The position numbers and the translations under genes were made by a program. Shown one piece after another: positions 1 to 8,931 of a DNA stretch of 64,000 bases. Position 1 is the first letter of the stretch; every line of letters starts with the position of its first letter. Under the pieces are notes generated by a model. That model saw nothing but the letters and a program-made list of their open reading frames with translations. It was not told the DNA's origin and did no database searches. Source of the stretch: Bacillota bacterium (GTDB taxonomy: Bacteria > Bacillota > Clostridia > Acetivibrionales > DSM-1351); NCBI GenBank assembly GCA_023400235.1, contig JAEXFI010000045.1, positions 470,846 through 534,845 of the forward strand, written 5' to 3'.

Positions 1-428
1 AAAACTATCTGGTTCTTAACACGCCGGAAATCAATATTCGGATCGGGTATCTGTACACCGTTGCTGTAATCCTTTGTATGCTCGAGAATATCTTTGTCCA
101 TGTTCAGCTTGAGATTGTAGCCGGCATTTTTCAAAGCCCTCCAAATTACATCGGTGCAAACCCCCTCCCATTCAGGCGGATACCCACCCTCATAATATGT
201 GCTCTGGTATTTTGTCTGATTCAGCACTTCCATTCTGGCCCCCTGAACAATATCGTCCATATCATTGATTCCGTCGCTGTCCATATCGCCTTCACACACC
301 AGCTTTTCAACTGTAACCTTGCCCTTTAAAAAGAAAAAAGCGTCCAGATAAACAATTTTATTATAGCAGAGTAACGCTATAAATCCCAATGTTAGTACTA
401 TTGACGCTATAATTATATTTTTTTTCAT
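1..428 (-). CDS. DUF1287 family protein, partial (C-terminus beyond window edge)
   Basis: The reading frame runs off the left edge; about 142 N-terminal residues are visible. It begins with a basic tip and one hydrophobic segment (residues about 4-22), so it is a membrane-anchored or secreted protein. A short acidic DMDSDGINDMDD stretch looks like a calcium-binding loop. The motifs YYEGGYPPEWEGVCTDVIWRA and DPNIDFRR are typical of the DUF1287 family, relatives of the NlpC/P60-like cysteine peptidase fold. The Cys in GVCTDV would be the candidate nucleophile; its partner His is not in view. The ATG at 428 is preceded by a GAGG box. The exact function is unknown; a cell-wall hydrolase role is only an inference from fold. 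Confidence 0.8.
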   Translation of the reverse strand, partial: MKKNIIIASIVLTLGFIALLCYNKIVYLDAFFFLKGKVTVEKLVCEGDMDSDGINDMDDIVQGARMEVLNQTKYQSTYYEGGYPPEWEGVCTDVIWRALKNAGYNLKLNMDKDILEHTKDYSNGVQIPDPNIDFRRVKNQIV

Positions 429-493
429 ACAAACCTCATTACCAGCCATGGGTATTTATTTGACCGCACTGGAGTAAAATTACGGTAGACTTT

Positions 494-1351
494 TCAGGCT
501 AATCCGTATATATTTTGCTCAATACATATTTTAGCCCTCTCAGCGGTCCTGGAGTCGGACTTCAGAGAATTTTCAAGAAACTCAGGATGCTCCAAAAGGA
601 ACGTCCTCATGGTCTCTGTGGGCTTCTCAAGGTAATTCCTCAGCATTTTGTGCTGTTCATATGTAATATGAGCCGCTTCCAGCGCTCCGTCGAATAATTC
701 CTTGTCTACATTCATCAGGGCATGGGACTCAACACCCGCTCCATTTAGCTTTTCGGCTCCTCCCTGAAGTCTGTCTATGACTACCAGGCTGTATTTCAGG
801 TTTCCATTGAGGGCCTGTATGGCAGGTATCCATGCTCTGGTGTAGCTGGAGGCTTCTGTTATGATGTCCGCTATGTGAAGCACATCGGCATTCTTAATAT
901 CCTGAACCTCTGAGGAAACTCCGTTCTGGAACAAAACAGCAGTTAAGTCCTTGAATATGGTTATATGCGGTAATTTCAAAATATCTGCTATTATCAGGGA
1001 AAAGAACCAGTCTCTTCTTTCACCGCCAGATAGGTAGCTGATTTTTTTCATGTCAAAATTACTTCTAATATACTCACACATGGACAAAATCAGCCCTCTG
1101 TATATTTCGTCGGTTTCAAAATTTTTGCGGGTGAGCTCCAAAACTACCTCCGAGCATTCCAGCCTATTTTCCTTGCAGACATCTATAACCTTCAGCAAGC
1201 CGTTTGCCTTTTCTTCACTGCCGTACAGAAAGTGTGTATTGATGTAGTAAGGTCCTATTTTGGACGAGGTATACCAGAAGGGTTTATTTTCAGGACATAC
1301 TCTTACAGCATCTGTTTTAAAAAGCCAGGTAACAAGTTTGTTCTTTTCCAT
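494..1351 (-). CDS. PyrE-like orotate phosphoribosyltransferase family protein
   Basis: This is probably a PRPP-dependent phosphoribosyltransferase related to orotate phosphoribosyltransferase, which makes OMP from orotate and PRPP. The segment SGGERRDWFFS followed by LPHITIFKD resembles the OPRT substrate-binding region, and VLHIADIITEASS sits where the PRPP loop should be. That loop normally has two acidic residues (ED or DD before VxTTG); here the first is Ala, so catalysis is not certain. No other pyrE is in the pyr operon next door, so this gene may supply that step. I chose the ATG at 1351 (start MEKNKLVTW), which follows a G-run by 12 nt; a GTG at 1417 and an ATG at 1372 are alternatives. 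It lies downstream of the phosphatase gene and is likely cotranscribed with it. Confidence 0.65.
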   Translation of the reverse strand: MEKNKLVTWLFKTDAVRVCPENKPFWYTSSKIGPYYINTHFLYGSEEKANGLLKVIDVCKENRLECSEVVLELTRKNFETDEIYRGLILSMCEYIRSNFDMKKISYLSGGERRDWFFSLIIADILKLPHITIFKDLTAVLFQNGVSSEVQDIKNADVLHIADIITEASSYTRAWIPAIQALNGNLKYSLVVIDRLQGGAEKLNGAGVESHALMNVDKELFDGALEAAHITYEQHKMLRNYLEKPTETMRTFLLEHPEFLENSLKSDSRTAERAKICIEQNIYGLA

Positions 1352-1468
1352 ATTTATTTCAGTGCCCCCCATCTTGCACAAAACCCCATGAAAGTTACGG
1401 CATGGAATCGGTGCCACATTTTTATATGTTTCAAATTTTCTATCAGCCTTGCCTCCGTATATAAAATG

Positions 1469-2164
1469 CTATTTCAGCTTATTTTGCTTACGCTTTTCTT
1501 CCATAAAGTTCTGCCACCATTCCTGATTTGCAATAGTGCTCAATTCAAAGTCCAGGTGCTCGGTGTCCCCCTCCATCAGAACTTCAAATTCATCCTTTTT
1601 ATCATCATAATCAACCACAGTAACAGATGTATTATCGTGCCAGAATATGTTTTTCAGATTTTCCAGCTTATGTCCGTAAAATCTGCAAAGGAGGGTTCGT
1701 ATTGCAGCACCGTGTGTAACAATACATATGTTTTTCCCCAGATTGCTGCTTATAATATGTCTGACCTCTCCCAGAAGCCTTTCATAAAACTCAGCAACAC
1801 TTTCTCCGTTGGGCATTTTGTGCAAATGTGGCTCTTGTTCCCAAATCCGGTTTTCATCCGGATACAGAACCGGCAGCTGGTCAAAGGGCATGTCTTCCCA
1901 ATCCCCGCCGTTTATTTCTCTGAGCTTATCTGTCCTGATTATTGGAAGCTGCTTTCGGTCTGAAATGTACTGAGCAGTCTGCAAGGTTCGCGTCAAGCTG
2001 CTGGAATAAATTATGTCAACAGGTACGGAATCCATCCTTTCAGCTACCTTTTGGGCCTGCCTGTGTCCCTTTTCAGTTATCCTGCTGTCGAACCAGCCGT
2101 GGAAACGCCTGTTGATATTGCCCTCCGCCTCAGCATGTCTGACTAATATAAGTCTGGTTACCAT
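1469..2164 (-). CDS. Histidine phosphatase family protein (phosphoglycerate mutase-like)
   Basis: This cytoplasmic phosphatase belongs to the branch that includes GpmB, CobC and other small-molecule phosphatases. The catalytic LVRHAEAEGN motif is at the N-terminus, IYSSSLTRTLQTA carries the second Arg, and VTHGAAIRTLL carries the second catalytic His. The length of 231 residues is normal. The start is the ATG at 2164, set 5 nt after GGAGG; an upstream in-frame TTG overlaps that ribosome binding site and is unlikely. A promoter is visible at 2203-2231, so this gene and the PyrE-like gene form a unit separate from the pyr operon. The substrate cannot be told from sequence. Confidence 0.85.
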   Translation of the reverse strand: MVTRLILVRHAEAEGNINRRFHGWFDSRITEKGHRQAQKVAERMDSVPVDIIYSSSLTRTLQTAQYISDRKQLPIIRTDKLREINGGDWEDMPFDQLPVLYPDENRIWEQEPHLHKMPNGESVAEFYERLLGEVRHIISSNLGKNICIVTHGAAIRTLLCRFYGHKLENLKNIFWHDNTSVTVVDYDDKKDEFEVLMEGDTEHLDFELSTIANQEWWQNFMEEKRKQNKLK

Positions 2165-2202
2165 TGAATCCTCCAATATAATAAATAATTCCTTCGGTCT
2201 TA

Positions 2203-2231
2203 ATTATACCAAACTTTTGATTATTTATTAA
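2203..2231 (-). promoter_or_regulatory. Probable sigma-A promoter for the phosphatase/PyrE-like unit
   Basis: On the minus strand, TTAATA (2231-2226) is followed after 17 nt by TATAAT (2208-2203). The -10 box is extended by an upstream TG. It lies 39 nt before the ATG at 2164. Confidence 0.55.
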
Positions 2232-2328
2232 TACTATAACAGACAAAGCCTGATTATTCCTGTTTAAAATGTTAATATAAATAACCTGTTGTAAGAGAAT
2301 ACAATTCACTCCCCCACAAGCTTCAAAA

Positions 2329-3249
2329 TCAATTCAGCTCCAAAGCCCCAATCAGTTCTTTCAGGCTGGTCAAGCCGTAATTTTCCATATAAGCCTTCAG
2401 TCCCTTTATAATTTCAACGGGCACTAAGGGATTCACAAAATTCGCTGTTCCTACCATTACAGCTGAAGCCCCTGCCAATAAAAATTCTATGGCGTCATCA
2501 CAGGTATTTATTCCACCCATGCCAATAACAGGTATTTTTACCGCATGTGCGGCTTCATAAACCATTCTCACGGCAACAGGCTTCACAGCAGGCCCTGATA
2601 GACCGCCGAAATTGTTTGCAAGTATTGGTCTTCTTCTATGAATATCAACAGCCATGCCCAGCAGCGTATTTATAAGGGAAATACAATCCGCTCCTGCGGC
2701 TTCCGCAGCTTTGGCCATGACCTTTATATCCCCCACATTGGGGGACAGCTTCACAATCAAGGGCTGTCTGCAGTATTTTTTTACCGCCCGGGTTATTTCT
2801 TCAATAAGCCCTGGATCTGTGCCAAAGGCCATACCTCCCGCTTTTACATTTGGGCAGGATACATTCAGCTCCAGAGCAGCAACCTCAGAATCCCCCAGTA
2901 TTTCTGCCATTTTGCAGTATTCTTCTATGGTGTTGCCGGAGATATTTACTATAATCCTGGTATTATATTTTTTCAGAAAAGGGAGGTCGTGCTCCTTGAA
3001 GGCTTCAACTCCAGGATTTTGTAAACCCACACTGTTGAGGATGCCCGCAGGAGTTTCAGCTATTCTGGGTGGAGGATTTCCCGCCCTTTCCTTTAGGGTG
3101 AGTCCCTTGACCGATATGCCTCCAAGGGCGTTAAGATCTACGTATTCTCCATATTCACGGCCAAAACCGTAGGTGCCTGACGCCATGACGACAGGATTAT
3201 TAAAATTGATTCCTGCAATATTTACACTCAAATCAATATTATTTGACAT
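2329..3249 (-). CDS. pyrD: Dihydroorotate dehydrogenase B, catalytic subunit
   Basis: This FMN enzyme oxidises dihydroorotate to orotate in de novo pyrimidine synthesis. It works as a class 1B enzyme with the PyrK electron-transfer subunit encoded just upstream. The ELNVSCPN motif with the catalytic Cys at about residue 132 is class 1-specific; SVKGLT, KLSPN and GMGGI supply FMN-binding parts of the TIM barrel. The length of 306 residues is full. The ATG at 3249 follows GGGAG by 5 nt; the ATG at 3261 has no such box. It is the last pyr gene of the operon. The 376-bp gap to pyrK is unusually long for the operon and holds a tandem repeat and a hairpin. Confidence 0.95.
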   Translation of the reverse strand: MSNNIDLSVNIAGINFNNPVVMASGTYGFGREYGEYVDLNALGGISVKGLTLKERAGNPPPRIAETPAGILNSVGLQNPGVEAFKEHDLPFLKKYNTRIIVNISGNTIEEYCKMAEILGDSEVAALELNVSCPNVKAGGMAFGTDPGLIEEITRAVKKYCRQPLIVKLSPNVGDIKVMAKAAEAAGADCISLINTLLGMAVDIHRRRPILANNFGGLSGPAVKPVAVRMVYEAAHAVKIPVIGMGGINTCDDAIEFLLAGASAVMVGTANFVNPLVPVEIIKGLKAYMENYGLTSLKELIGALELN

Positions 3250-3262
3250 ATTATCTCCCATC

Positions 3263-3279
3263 TACGCGCATAGCGCGTA
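3263..3279. repeat. Hairpin before pyrD ribosome binding site
   Basis: TACGCGC and GCGCGTA face each other across a 3-nt loop, 13 nt upstream of the pyrD start. The same 17-bp hairpin recurs before pyrK at 4419-4435. Confidence 0.7.
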
Positions 3280-3487
3280 CACAAATAGTAATGAAAGACA
3301 CGTAGTGGCTTTTGCTGAGTGAAAGCCATTTTGACTAACCACATGTATCTTTGACGCTGCACTCCATTCCGCCGCAGTCGCAAGCTGCACAAATAGTAAT
3401 GAATGACACATAGTTGCTTTTTCTGCGTGAAAGCCGCTTTGACATAAAACATGTATCTTTCACGCTGCACTCCAATTCTGCAATGTC
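3278..3487. repeat. Imperfect tandem duplication, about 108-bp unit, between pyrD and pyrK
   Basis: Two copies begin at 3278 and 3386. Each starts CACAAATAGTAATGAA, carries GTGAAAGCC, and ends ACATGTATCTTT-ACGCTGCACTCC. Each copy is flanked at its left end by a small inverted repeat. No convincing coding frame is shared by both, and the copies differ by scattered substitutions. The segment from about 3488 to 3625 downstream of pyrK shows no other clear element. Confidence 0.75.
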
Positions 3488-3625
3488 AAACGCAGGTATG
3501 ATATAAAAATCCGTTTGAGGATTCCTTCAAGCTGTCAATGCCCCGCCACAAGCTCTATCCAAAAAAACACTTGCGTTTTTTCTTGGCGGAGTGCCGCACT
3601 GCTTGCACTAAATGCCGTCTTCACA

Positions 3626-4405
3626 TTAGTCCCAGCAAACCTCAGTACTCCAGAACACAGGCCCGTCCTTGCACACATGGCTGTAGCCCTGCCCATCCTC
3701 TCCTTTTTTGGTCTTGCACGCACATACCAGACATGCGCCTATGCCGCAGCCCATTCTCTGCTCCATGGAAACCTGGCAGGGTATGCCGTGCTTTTCTGCT
3801 ATGTCCGCCACCCTTCGCATCATGCTTGCAGGGCCGCAGGTATAGATTATTTCAGGCTTTTGCTCAAGCAGCCGCTGTTCCAGCAGCTCGGTGACAAAAG
3901 CCTGCCTGCCGTATGTGCCGTCATCAGTGGCTATTTCCACATGCGGTGCTGCGGCCCTGAACCTGTCTTCCAGCACTACAGCCGCTTTTGACCTAAAACC
4001 CAGAAGAGCTGTTTTCTCCGGGGCGCCGCTGCTTTTTAGCAGGTACAGCAGTGGGAAGGTACCAATCCCCCCTCCAACCACAAATATGTTTTTGTGGCTG
4101 GGGTCCAGAGTGAAGCCTCTTCCCAGCGGGGCCATAATATCAGCTTCACCTGAGCACATGCAGCTAAGTCTGCCGGTTCCGCTGCCCTTTACCTGAAAAA
4201 CAATATCAAAGGTATTGTTTTTCAGGTCTACATCACAAATGCTGATGGGCCTTCTGAGCAGGACATCAATATCCCCGCACCTTATATTTACAAATTGACC
4301 TGGTACTGCATTTGCAGCAACATATTCCGAGCTGATGGTCATCTTGTATACATCGTCGCTCAACTGCTGCAATTGAGTAATCTGCTCCTTGAGAACTTTT
4401 TTCAT
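3626..4405 (-). CDS. pyrK: Dihydroorotate dehydrogenase B, electron transfer subunit
   Basis: PyrK passes electrons from the PyrD flavin to NAD+ through FAD and a [2Fe-2S] cluster. It has an N-terminal ferredoxin-reductase FAD domain with RRPISICD (residues 51-58), an NAD-binding domain starting VVGGGIGTFP (about 109-118), and a C-terminal cluster site with Cys220, Cys225, Cys228 and Cys245 in the expected CxxxxCxxC...C pattern. The 259-residue length is typical. The ATG at 4405 has AGGAG 5 nt upstream, and a hairpin sits just before that box. The order pyrK then pyrD matches the PyrDB complex they form. Confidence 0.95.
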   Translation of the reverse strand: MKKVLKEQITQLQQLSDDVYKMTISSEYVAANAVPGQFVNIRCGDIDVLLRRPISICDVDLKNNTFDIVFQVKGSGTGRLSCMCSGEADIMAPLGRGFTLDPSHKNIFVVGGGIGTFPLLYLLKSSGAPEKTALLGFRSKAAVVLEDRFRAAAPHVEIATDDGTYGRQAFVTELLEQRLLEQKPEIIYTCGPASMMRRVADIAEKHGIPCQVSMEQRMGCGIGACLVCACKTKKGEDGQGYSHVCKDGPVFWSTEVCWD

Positions 4406-4418
4406 TTTATCTCCTATT

Positions 4419-4435
4419 TACGCGCATAGCGCGTA
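4419..4435. repeat. Hairpin before pyrK ribosome binding site
   Basis: TACGCGC-ATA-GCGCGTA, identical to the hairpin at 3263-3279, directly precedes the AGGAG of pyrK. Confidence 0.7.
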
Positions 4436-4446
4436 CACTCTTTAAA

Positions 4447-4530
4447 ACCAAACCGTTGAAGCCTTTAAATAAAATGCCTAAAAGCATATATCCGCCTGGA
4501 AGCGACGGCTTCAACCATAGTTGATTTTAT
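4447..4530. repeat. Dispersed structured element, copy 1 (carB-pyrK gap)
   Basis: About 84 bp are shared with 21410-21493. The ends pair as GTTGAAGCC (4455-4463) with GGCTTCAAC (4507-4515). The paired arms differ from the other copy by compensating changes, which points to a conserved RNA or DNA hairpin. Confidence 0.7.
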
Positions 4531-4532
4531 GA

Positions 4533-7500
4533 CTACTTGAATATGTCCAGGTTCAAAACCTCCAACTCCCCTTCGGTCTTGCCCAGCTTCAAACACTTGA
4601 TTACCGCCAGTGCCGTATCCAGTGAGGTCAGACAGGGGATTGACATCTCAACAGCCTTTCGTCTGATTTTGAAACCGTCCCTGTCAGGCTTTCTTCCCTT
4701 GGTGGGGGTATTTATAATCATCCCCAGCTTCCCTGACTGTATAAGATCAAGGATGTTTGGCGAACCCTCGTCCAGCTTCTTTACGGCGTTTGTTGCTATA
4801 CCGTTATGGTTCAGCATATGAGCGGTTTTCCCTGTGGCATAGAGGGTAAAGCCCAGCTTTTCAAACTCCTCGGCTATATGCACCAGTTCAGGCTTGTCCG
4901 TATCTCTCACGGTCATAAGAATTCCATCCCCCTTCTGAGGAAGTCTGATACCAGAGGCAATAATGCCCTTGTACAAGGCCTCCGGGAAATTGTCCGCTAT
5001 ACCCAGCACTTCTCCGGTGGATTTCATTTCGGGCCCAAGGCTTATATCCACGTCATGGAGCTTCTCAAAGGAGAATACCGGCACCTTTACGGATACATAT
5101 TCAGGCTCCTTGTATAAGCCTGTACCAAACTTGAAGTCGCTGAGCTTCATACCCATCATGCACTTGGTAGCCAGATTGACCATGGGTATGCCCGTGACCT
5201 TGCTGATATAAGGAACCGTACGGCTGGATCTGGGGTTTACTTCTATGACGTATACTTCATTGTTATAAACCACGTACTGTATATTTACAAGACCCACAAT
5301 CTTCAGGGCCTTTGCCAGTCTTTCGGTGTAATCCACAATTACCTTTTTTATCTTGTCGCCCACAGTCTGGGTAGGATATACCGAGATGCTGTCCCCCGAG
5401 TGAACTCCGGCTCTTTCAAGATGCTCCATTATACCAGGGATCAAAATGCTTTCCCCGTCGCATATGGCGTCAACCTCTATTTCCTTGCCCATCATATATT
5501 TATCTACAAGAATAGGGTGCTCCTGTACGGTTCTGTTTATGATTTCCATAAACTCCGCCACATCCTTGTCATTATAGGCTATCTCCATGCCCTGTCCCCC
5601 AAGTACATAGGAGGGTCTTACCAGTACCGGATAGCCAAGCTCATTTGCCGCCTCAAGGGCTTCTTCGAGAGTAAATATAGTCTTTCCCCGGGGCCTTGGA
5701 ATACCTGTCTTTTCAAGTATTTCATCAAACTTTTCACGATCTTCGGCAGCATCCACGCTTTCAGGCTCTGTTCCGAATATTTTTACACCCAGCTCATCCA
5801 GAGCCTTTGTCAGCTTGATGGCAGTCTGTCCGCCAAACTGTACAATAGCTCCCTTGGGATTTTCAGCCTCCACAATGTTTTCTACATCCTCAGGAGTAAG
5901 GGGCTCGAAATAGAGCTTATCGGCTGTGTCAAAGTCAGTGCTGACAGTTTCAGGGTTGTTGTTTGCAATAATTGTTTCATAGCCCATTTCCTTAAGCGCC
6001 CATACCGAGTGTACCGAACAATAGTCAAATTCTATACCCTGACCGATTCTTATAGGCCCGGAGCCCAGAACCAGAACCTTTTCCCTTTCAGACTGCTTGA
6101 CCTCTGAAAAATCATCATAGGTGGAGTAGTAATAAGGGGTTGCAGCTTCAAATTCTGCAGCGCAGGTGTCAACCATCTTATAGGCGGCCTTTATTCCCTG
6201 CTGCTTTCTGAGGGCGGTTATCTGTTCTCTGTCTGCTCCTGTGAGTTTTGCTATTATTCTGTCTGTAAAACCCATCTTTTTAGCTTTTTTGAGGATTTCC
6301 CTGGTCAGCTGGTCAGGAGTCAAAGCCTTCAGCTTTTCCTCCATCAAGACCAATTCCTTTATCTTACATAGGAAGAAGTAATCTATCCTGGTTATTTCAT
6401 GTATTTCCTCAAGTGTTACAGAGCGGCGTATAGCCTCTGCTATTACAAAGATTCTTTCGTCATTTATGTCTGAAAGCTTCTTTACAAGCTCGTTTCCTTC
6501 AAGTTTTTTGTATATGTCCTGTTCCAGTGTGAAGATTCCCAGCTCCAGAGAACGGATGGCCTTCATAAGTGCCGCCTCAAAGGAGCTGCTGATGGACATT
6601 ACCTCCCCTGTTGCCTTCATCTGGGTGCCCAAGGTCCTCTTTGCCTTGACAAATTTGTCAAAGGGCCACTTTGGTATCTTCACTACTACATAGTCCAATG
6701 TAGGTTCAAAGCAGGCATAGGTTTTGCCGGTTACTGCATTTTTTATCTCGTCCAAGCCATAGCCTATGGCAATTTTTGAAGCCACCTTTGCAATAGGATA
6801 GCCGGTAGCCTTTGAAGCCAGGGCTGAGGAACGGCTTACTCTGGGATTCACCTCGATAACAGCATACTCAAAGCTTGTGGGATGCAAAGCATACTGTACA
6901 TTACAGCCCCCCTGTATTCCCAGGGCGGATATTATCTTCAGTGCCGAGGTACGGAGCATCTGATATTCCTTGTCTGCAAGAGTCTGTGAAGGAGCCACCA
7001 CTATGCTGTCACCCGTATGTACTCCCACCGGGTCAATATTTTCCATGTTACATACGGTAATAACATTGCCTTTGCTGTCACGCATCACCTCATACTCGAT
7101 TTCCTTCCAGCCAGAGATACATTTTTCAATGAGCACCTGATGAACACGGCTGAGTCTCAGGCCATGCCCTCCAATCTCCCTCAGCTCCTCTTCATTGTAT
7201 ACTATTCCTCCCCCGGTTCCTCCCAGAGTGTAGGCAGGCCTTACTATAACCGGGTAATCTATTTCCTTTGCAAAATCCAAGGCATCCTCAATTGTAGTGA
7301 CAACCTTGCTGGCAATACAGGGCTCTCCTATGCGCTCCATGGTATCCTTGAAGTCCTGCCTGTCCTCCGCCATTTTTATGGCTTCGGTGGCTGTTCCCAG
7401 AAGCTTTACTCCCTGCTCCTCCAAAAAGCCCGATTCCGCCAGTTCCATTGCAAGATTAAGGCCGGTCTGACCTCCCAGTGTGGGAAGGATGCTGTCAGGC

Positions 7501-7745
7501 TTCTCAGCTCTTATTATATTTTTAACTACTTCAGCCTTGAGAGGTTCAATGTATACCTTGTCGGCTATATTTGTATCCGTCATGATTGTTGCAGGATTGC
7601 TGTTCACAAGTACGACTTCTATACCTTCTTCCTTGAGGGCCTGACAGGCCTGCGTACCCGCATAGTCAAATTCCGCGGCCTGTCCTATTATGATAGGTCC
7701 TGATCCGATAACCAATACCTTGTGAATATCGTTGCGTCTTGGCAT
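4533..7745 (-). CDS. carB: Carbamoyl-phosphate synthase large subunit
   Basis: CarB makes carbamoyl phosphate from bicarbonate, ATP and ammonia delivered by CarA, the first step of pyrimidine synthesis and also a supply for arginine. At about 1070 residues it is full length. The two homologous halves are visible: VLVIGSGPIIIGQAAEFDYAG at the start and VLVLGSGPIRIGQGIEFDY in the middle, each with an ATP-grasp domain (VRPAYTLGGTGGG; VRPSYVLGGQGM). An MGS-like allosteric domain forms the C-terminus. I placed the start at the ATG at 7745, 6 nt after GGGAG; the ATG at 7778 would place the operon hairpin inside the gene. carA lies just upstream. Confidence 0.97.
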   Translation of the reverse strand: MPRRNDIHKVLVIGSGPIIIGQAAEFDYAGTQACQALKEEGIEVVLVNSNPATIMTDTNIADKVYIEPLKAEVVKNIIRAEKPDSILPTLGGQTGLNLAMELAESGFLEEQGVKLLGTATEAIKMAEDRQDFKDTMERIGEPCIASKVVTTIEDALDFAKEIDYPVIVRPAYTLGGTGGGIVYNEEELREIGGHGLRLSRVHQVLIEKCISGWKEIEYEVMRDSKGNVITVCNMENIDPVGVHTGDSIVVAPSQTLADKEYQMLRTSALKIISALGIQGGCNVQYALHPTSFEYAVIEVNPRVSRSSALASKATGYPIAKVASKIAIGYGLDEIKNAVTGKTYACFEPTLDYVVVKIPKWPFDKFVKAKRTLGTQMKATGEVMSISSSFEAALMKAIRSLELGIFTLEQDIYKKLEGNELVKKLSDINDERIFVIAEAIRRSVTLEEIHEITRIDYFFLCKIKELVLMEEKLKALTPDQLTREILKKAKKMGFTDRIIAKLTGADREQITALRKQQGIKAAYKMVDTCAAEFEAATPYYYSTYDDFSEVKQSEREKVLVLGSGPIRIGQGIEFDYCSVHSVWALKEMGYETIIANNNPETVSTDFDTADKLYFEPLTPEDVENIVEAENPKGAIVQFGGQTAIKLTKALDELGVKIFGTEPESVDAAEDREKFDEILEKTGIPRPRGKTIFTLEEALEAANELGYPVLVRPSYVLGGQGMEIAYNDKDVAEFMEIINRTVQEHPILVDKYMMGKEIEVDAICDGESILIPGIMEHLERAGVHSGDSISVYPTQTVGDKIKKVIVDYTERLAKALKIVGLVNIQYVVYNNEVYVIEVNPRSSRTVPYISKVTGIPMVNLATKCMMGMKLSDFKFGTGLYKEPEYVSVKVPVFSFEKLHDVDISLGPEMKSTGEVLGIADNFPEALYKGIIASGIRLPQKGDGILMTVRDTDKPELVHIAEEFEKLGFTLYATGKTAHMLNHNGIATNAVKKLDEGSPNILDLIQSGKLGMIINTPTKGRKPDRDGFKIRRKAVEMSIPCLTSLDTALAVIKCLKLGKTEGELEVLNLDIFK

Positions 7746-7760
7746 TCTATTCTCCCATCT

Positions 7761-7773
7761 GCCGCTATACGGC
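7761..7773. repeat. Small hairpin before carB ribosome binding site
   Basis: GCCG-CTATA-CGGC precedes the AGATGGGAGAATA leader of carB. The leader is nearly the same as the one before pyrD, and CATTACTTATATG upstream resembles CATTACTATTTGTG before the pyrD hairpin. Confidence 0.5.
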
Positions 7774-7801
7774 TTCATATAAGTAATGAAAAAATTTGAA
7801 A

Positions 7802-8878
7802 CTATTGTGCCAGCATTTTTATGAATTCATCAAAGAGGTATGCAGTATCTCCCGGCCCTGGGGACGCCTCAGGATGGAACTGCACCGTAAACAGAGGGGC
7901 ATTTTTGTATCTCAAGCCTTCGATTGTTCCGTCATTCATATTAATGTGGCTTATTTCCATTATTTCAGGGTCAAGCGATTCCTTTACTATGGTGTAGCCG
8001 TGATTCTGAGAGGTGATGTAAGTCATATCCTTAGCCAGGTCCTTGACGGGATGATTGCAGCCCCTGTGTCCGTATTTTAGCTTTTCGGTATTGGCACCGT
8101 TGGCAAGGGCTGTAAGCTGATGACCCAGGCATATTCCAAATATGGGCTTTTTACCTATGAGCTTCTTTATATTTTCTATTTGGAAGCCGCAGTCCTTGGG
8201 ATCTCCTGGGCCGTTTGACAGCATTATCCCGTCAGGCTCCACAGCCAGCACCTCTTCTGCAGTGGCTGTACATGGAAAAACATACACATTGCAGTTTCTT
8301 TTTTGCAGCGACCTGACAATGTTTTTCTTCAGTCCGTAGTCCAGCAGGGCAATGGTGTAGCCCTCTCCATTGCTGCCGTAGTGCTTGACCTCAGGAGTTG
8401 TCACCTGAAGCACCGGATTGCTTATGGTGTATTTTTTTACCTCTTGTATTTTCTCCTCTATTTCCTCCAGGGTATCTCCGGTGACAATGGTTCCCTTCAT
8501 TGTACCCCTGTCTCTTAATATAATGGTCAGAGCCCTTGTATCTATGCCTTCAAGACCAATTATCTCATTTCTTTTCAGATATTCATTAAGTGATTCTATG
8601 GATCTCCAATTACTTGGAGTCTTGCAAAGCTCCCTTACTATAAACCCCTTTACCTGCGGCCTCAGAGATTCAATATCATCAATATTAACCCCATAGTTGC
8701 CAATCAGCGGATAAGTCATACATACAATCTGTCCGCAATAGGAAGGGTCGGTCAGCACCTCCTGGTAGCCTGTCATTCCGGTGTTGAAAACTACTTCTCC
8801 AACAACCCCGCCTTCCATTCCAAAGCTGTTTCCCTCAAAAACCGTTCCATCCTCCAGTAGCAGAAATGCCTTCATCAT
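7802..8878 (-). CDS. carA: Carbamoyl-phosphate synthase small subunit
   Basis: CarA is the glutamine amidotransferase subunit that hydrolyses glutamine and channels ammonia to CarB. The N-terminal CPSase domain is followed by a class I amidotransferase domain with the nucleophile Cys250 in GICLGHQ, and His335 and Glu337 in FHPEASPG. The length of 358 residues is normal. Two adjacent ATGs exist; the first (8878) is 4 nt from AGGAGG, the second 7 nt, so either may be used. It lies between pyrF and carB in the operon. Confidence 0.96.
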   Translation of the reverse strand: MMKAFLLLEDGTVFEGNSFGMEGGVVGEVVFNTGMTGYQEVLTDPSYCGQIVCMTYPLIGNYGVNIDDIESLRPQVKGFIVRELCKTPSNWRSIESLNEYLKRNEIIGLEGIDTRALTIILRDRGTMKGTIVTGDTLEEIEEKIQEVKKYTISNPVLQVTTPEVKHYGSNGEGYTIALLDYGLKKNIVRSLQKRNCNVYVFPCTATAEEVLAVEPDGIMLSNGPGDPKDCGFQIENIKKLIGKKPIFGICLGHQLTALANGANTEKLKYGHRGCNHPVKDLAKDMTYITSQNHGYTIVKESLDPEIMEISHINMNDGTIEGLRYKNAPLFTVQFHPEASPGPGDTAYLFDEFIKMLAQ

Positions 8879-8904
8879 TTATCCTCCTAAGTCATTTATG
8901 GCTA

Positions 8905-8919
8905 TGCCGCTAAGCGGCA
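8905..8919. repeat. Hairpin upstream of carA
   Basis: TGCCGC-TAA-GCGGCA lies between pyrF and the carA ribosome binding site. Confidence 0.6.
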
Positions 8920-8931
8920 AATCATTAAATA

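Noticed and set aside
1..428. Dockerin-like calcium loop in the DUF1287 protein as evidence of a cellulosome
   Set aside because: Only one short acidic loop near the N-terminus, without the paired 22-residue dockerin repeats.
3228..3470. 80-residue frame in the pyrD-pyrK gap with repeated RxRYM...FHYYLC units
   Set aside because: The peptide repeat is only the translation of the 108-bp tandem duplication; no ribosome binding site, and it runs into pyrD.
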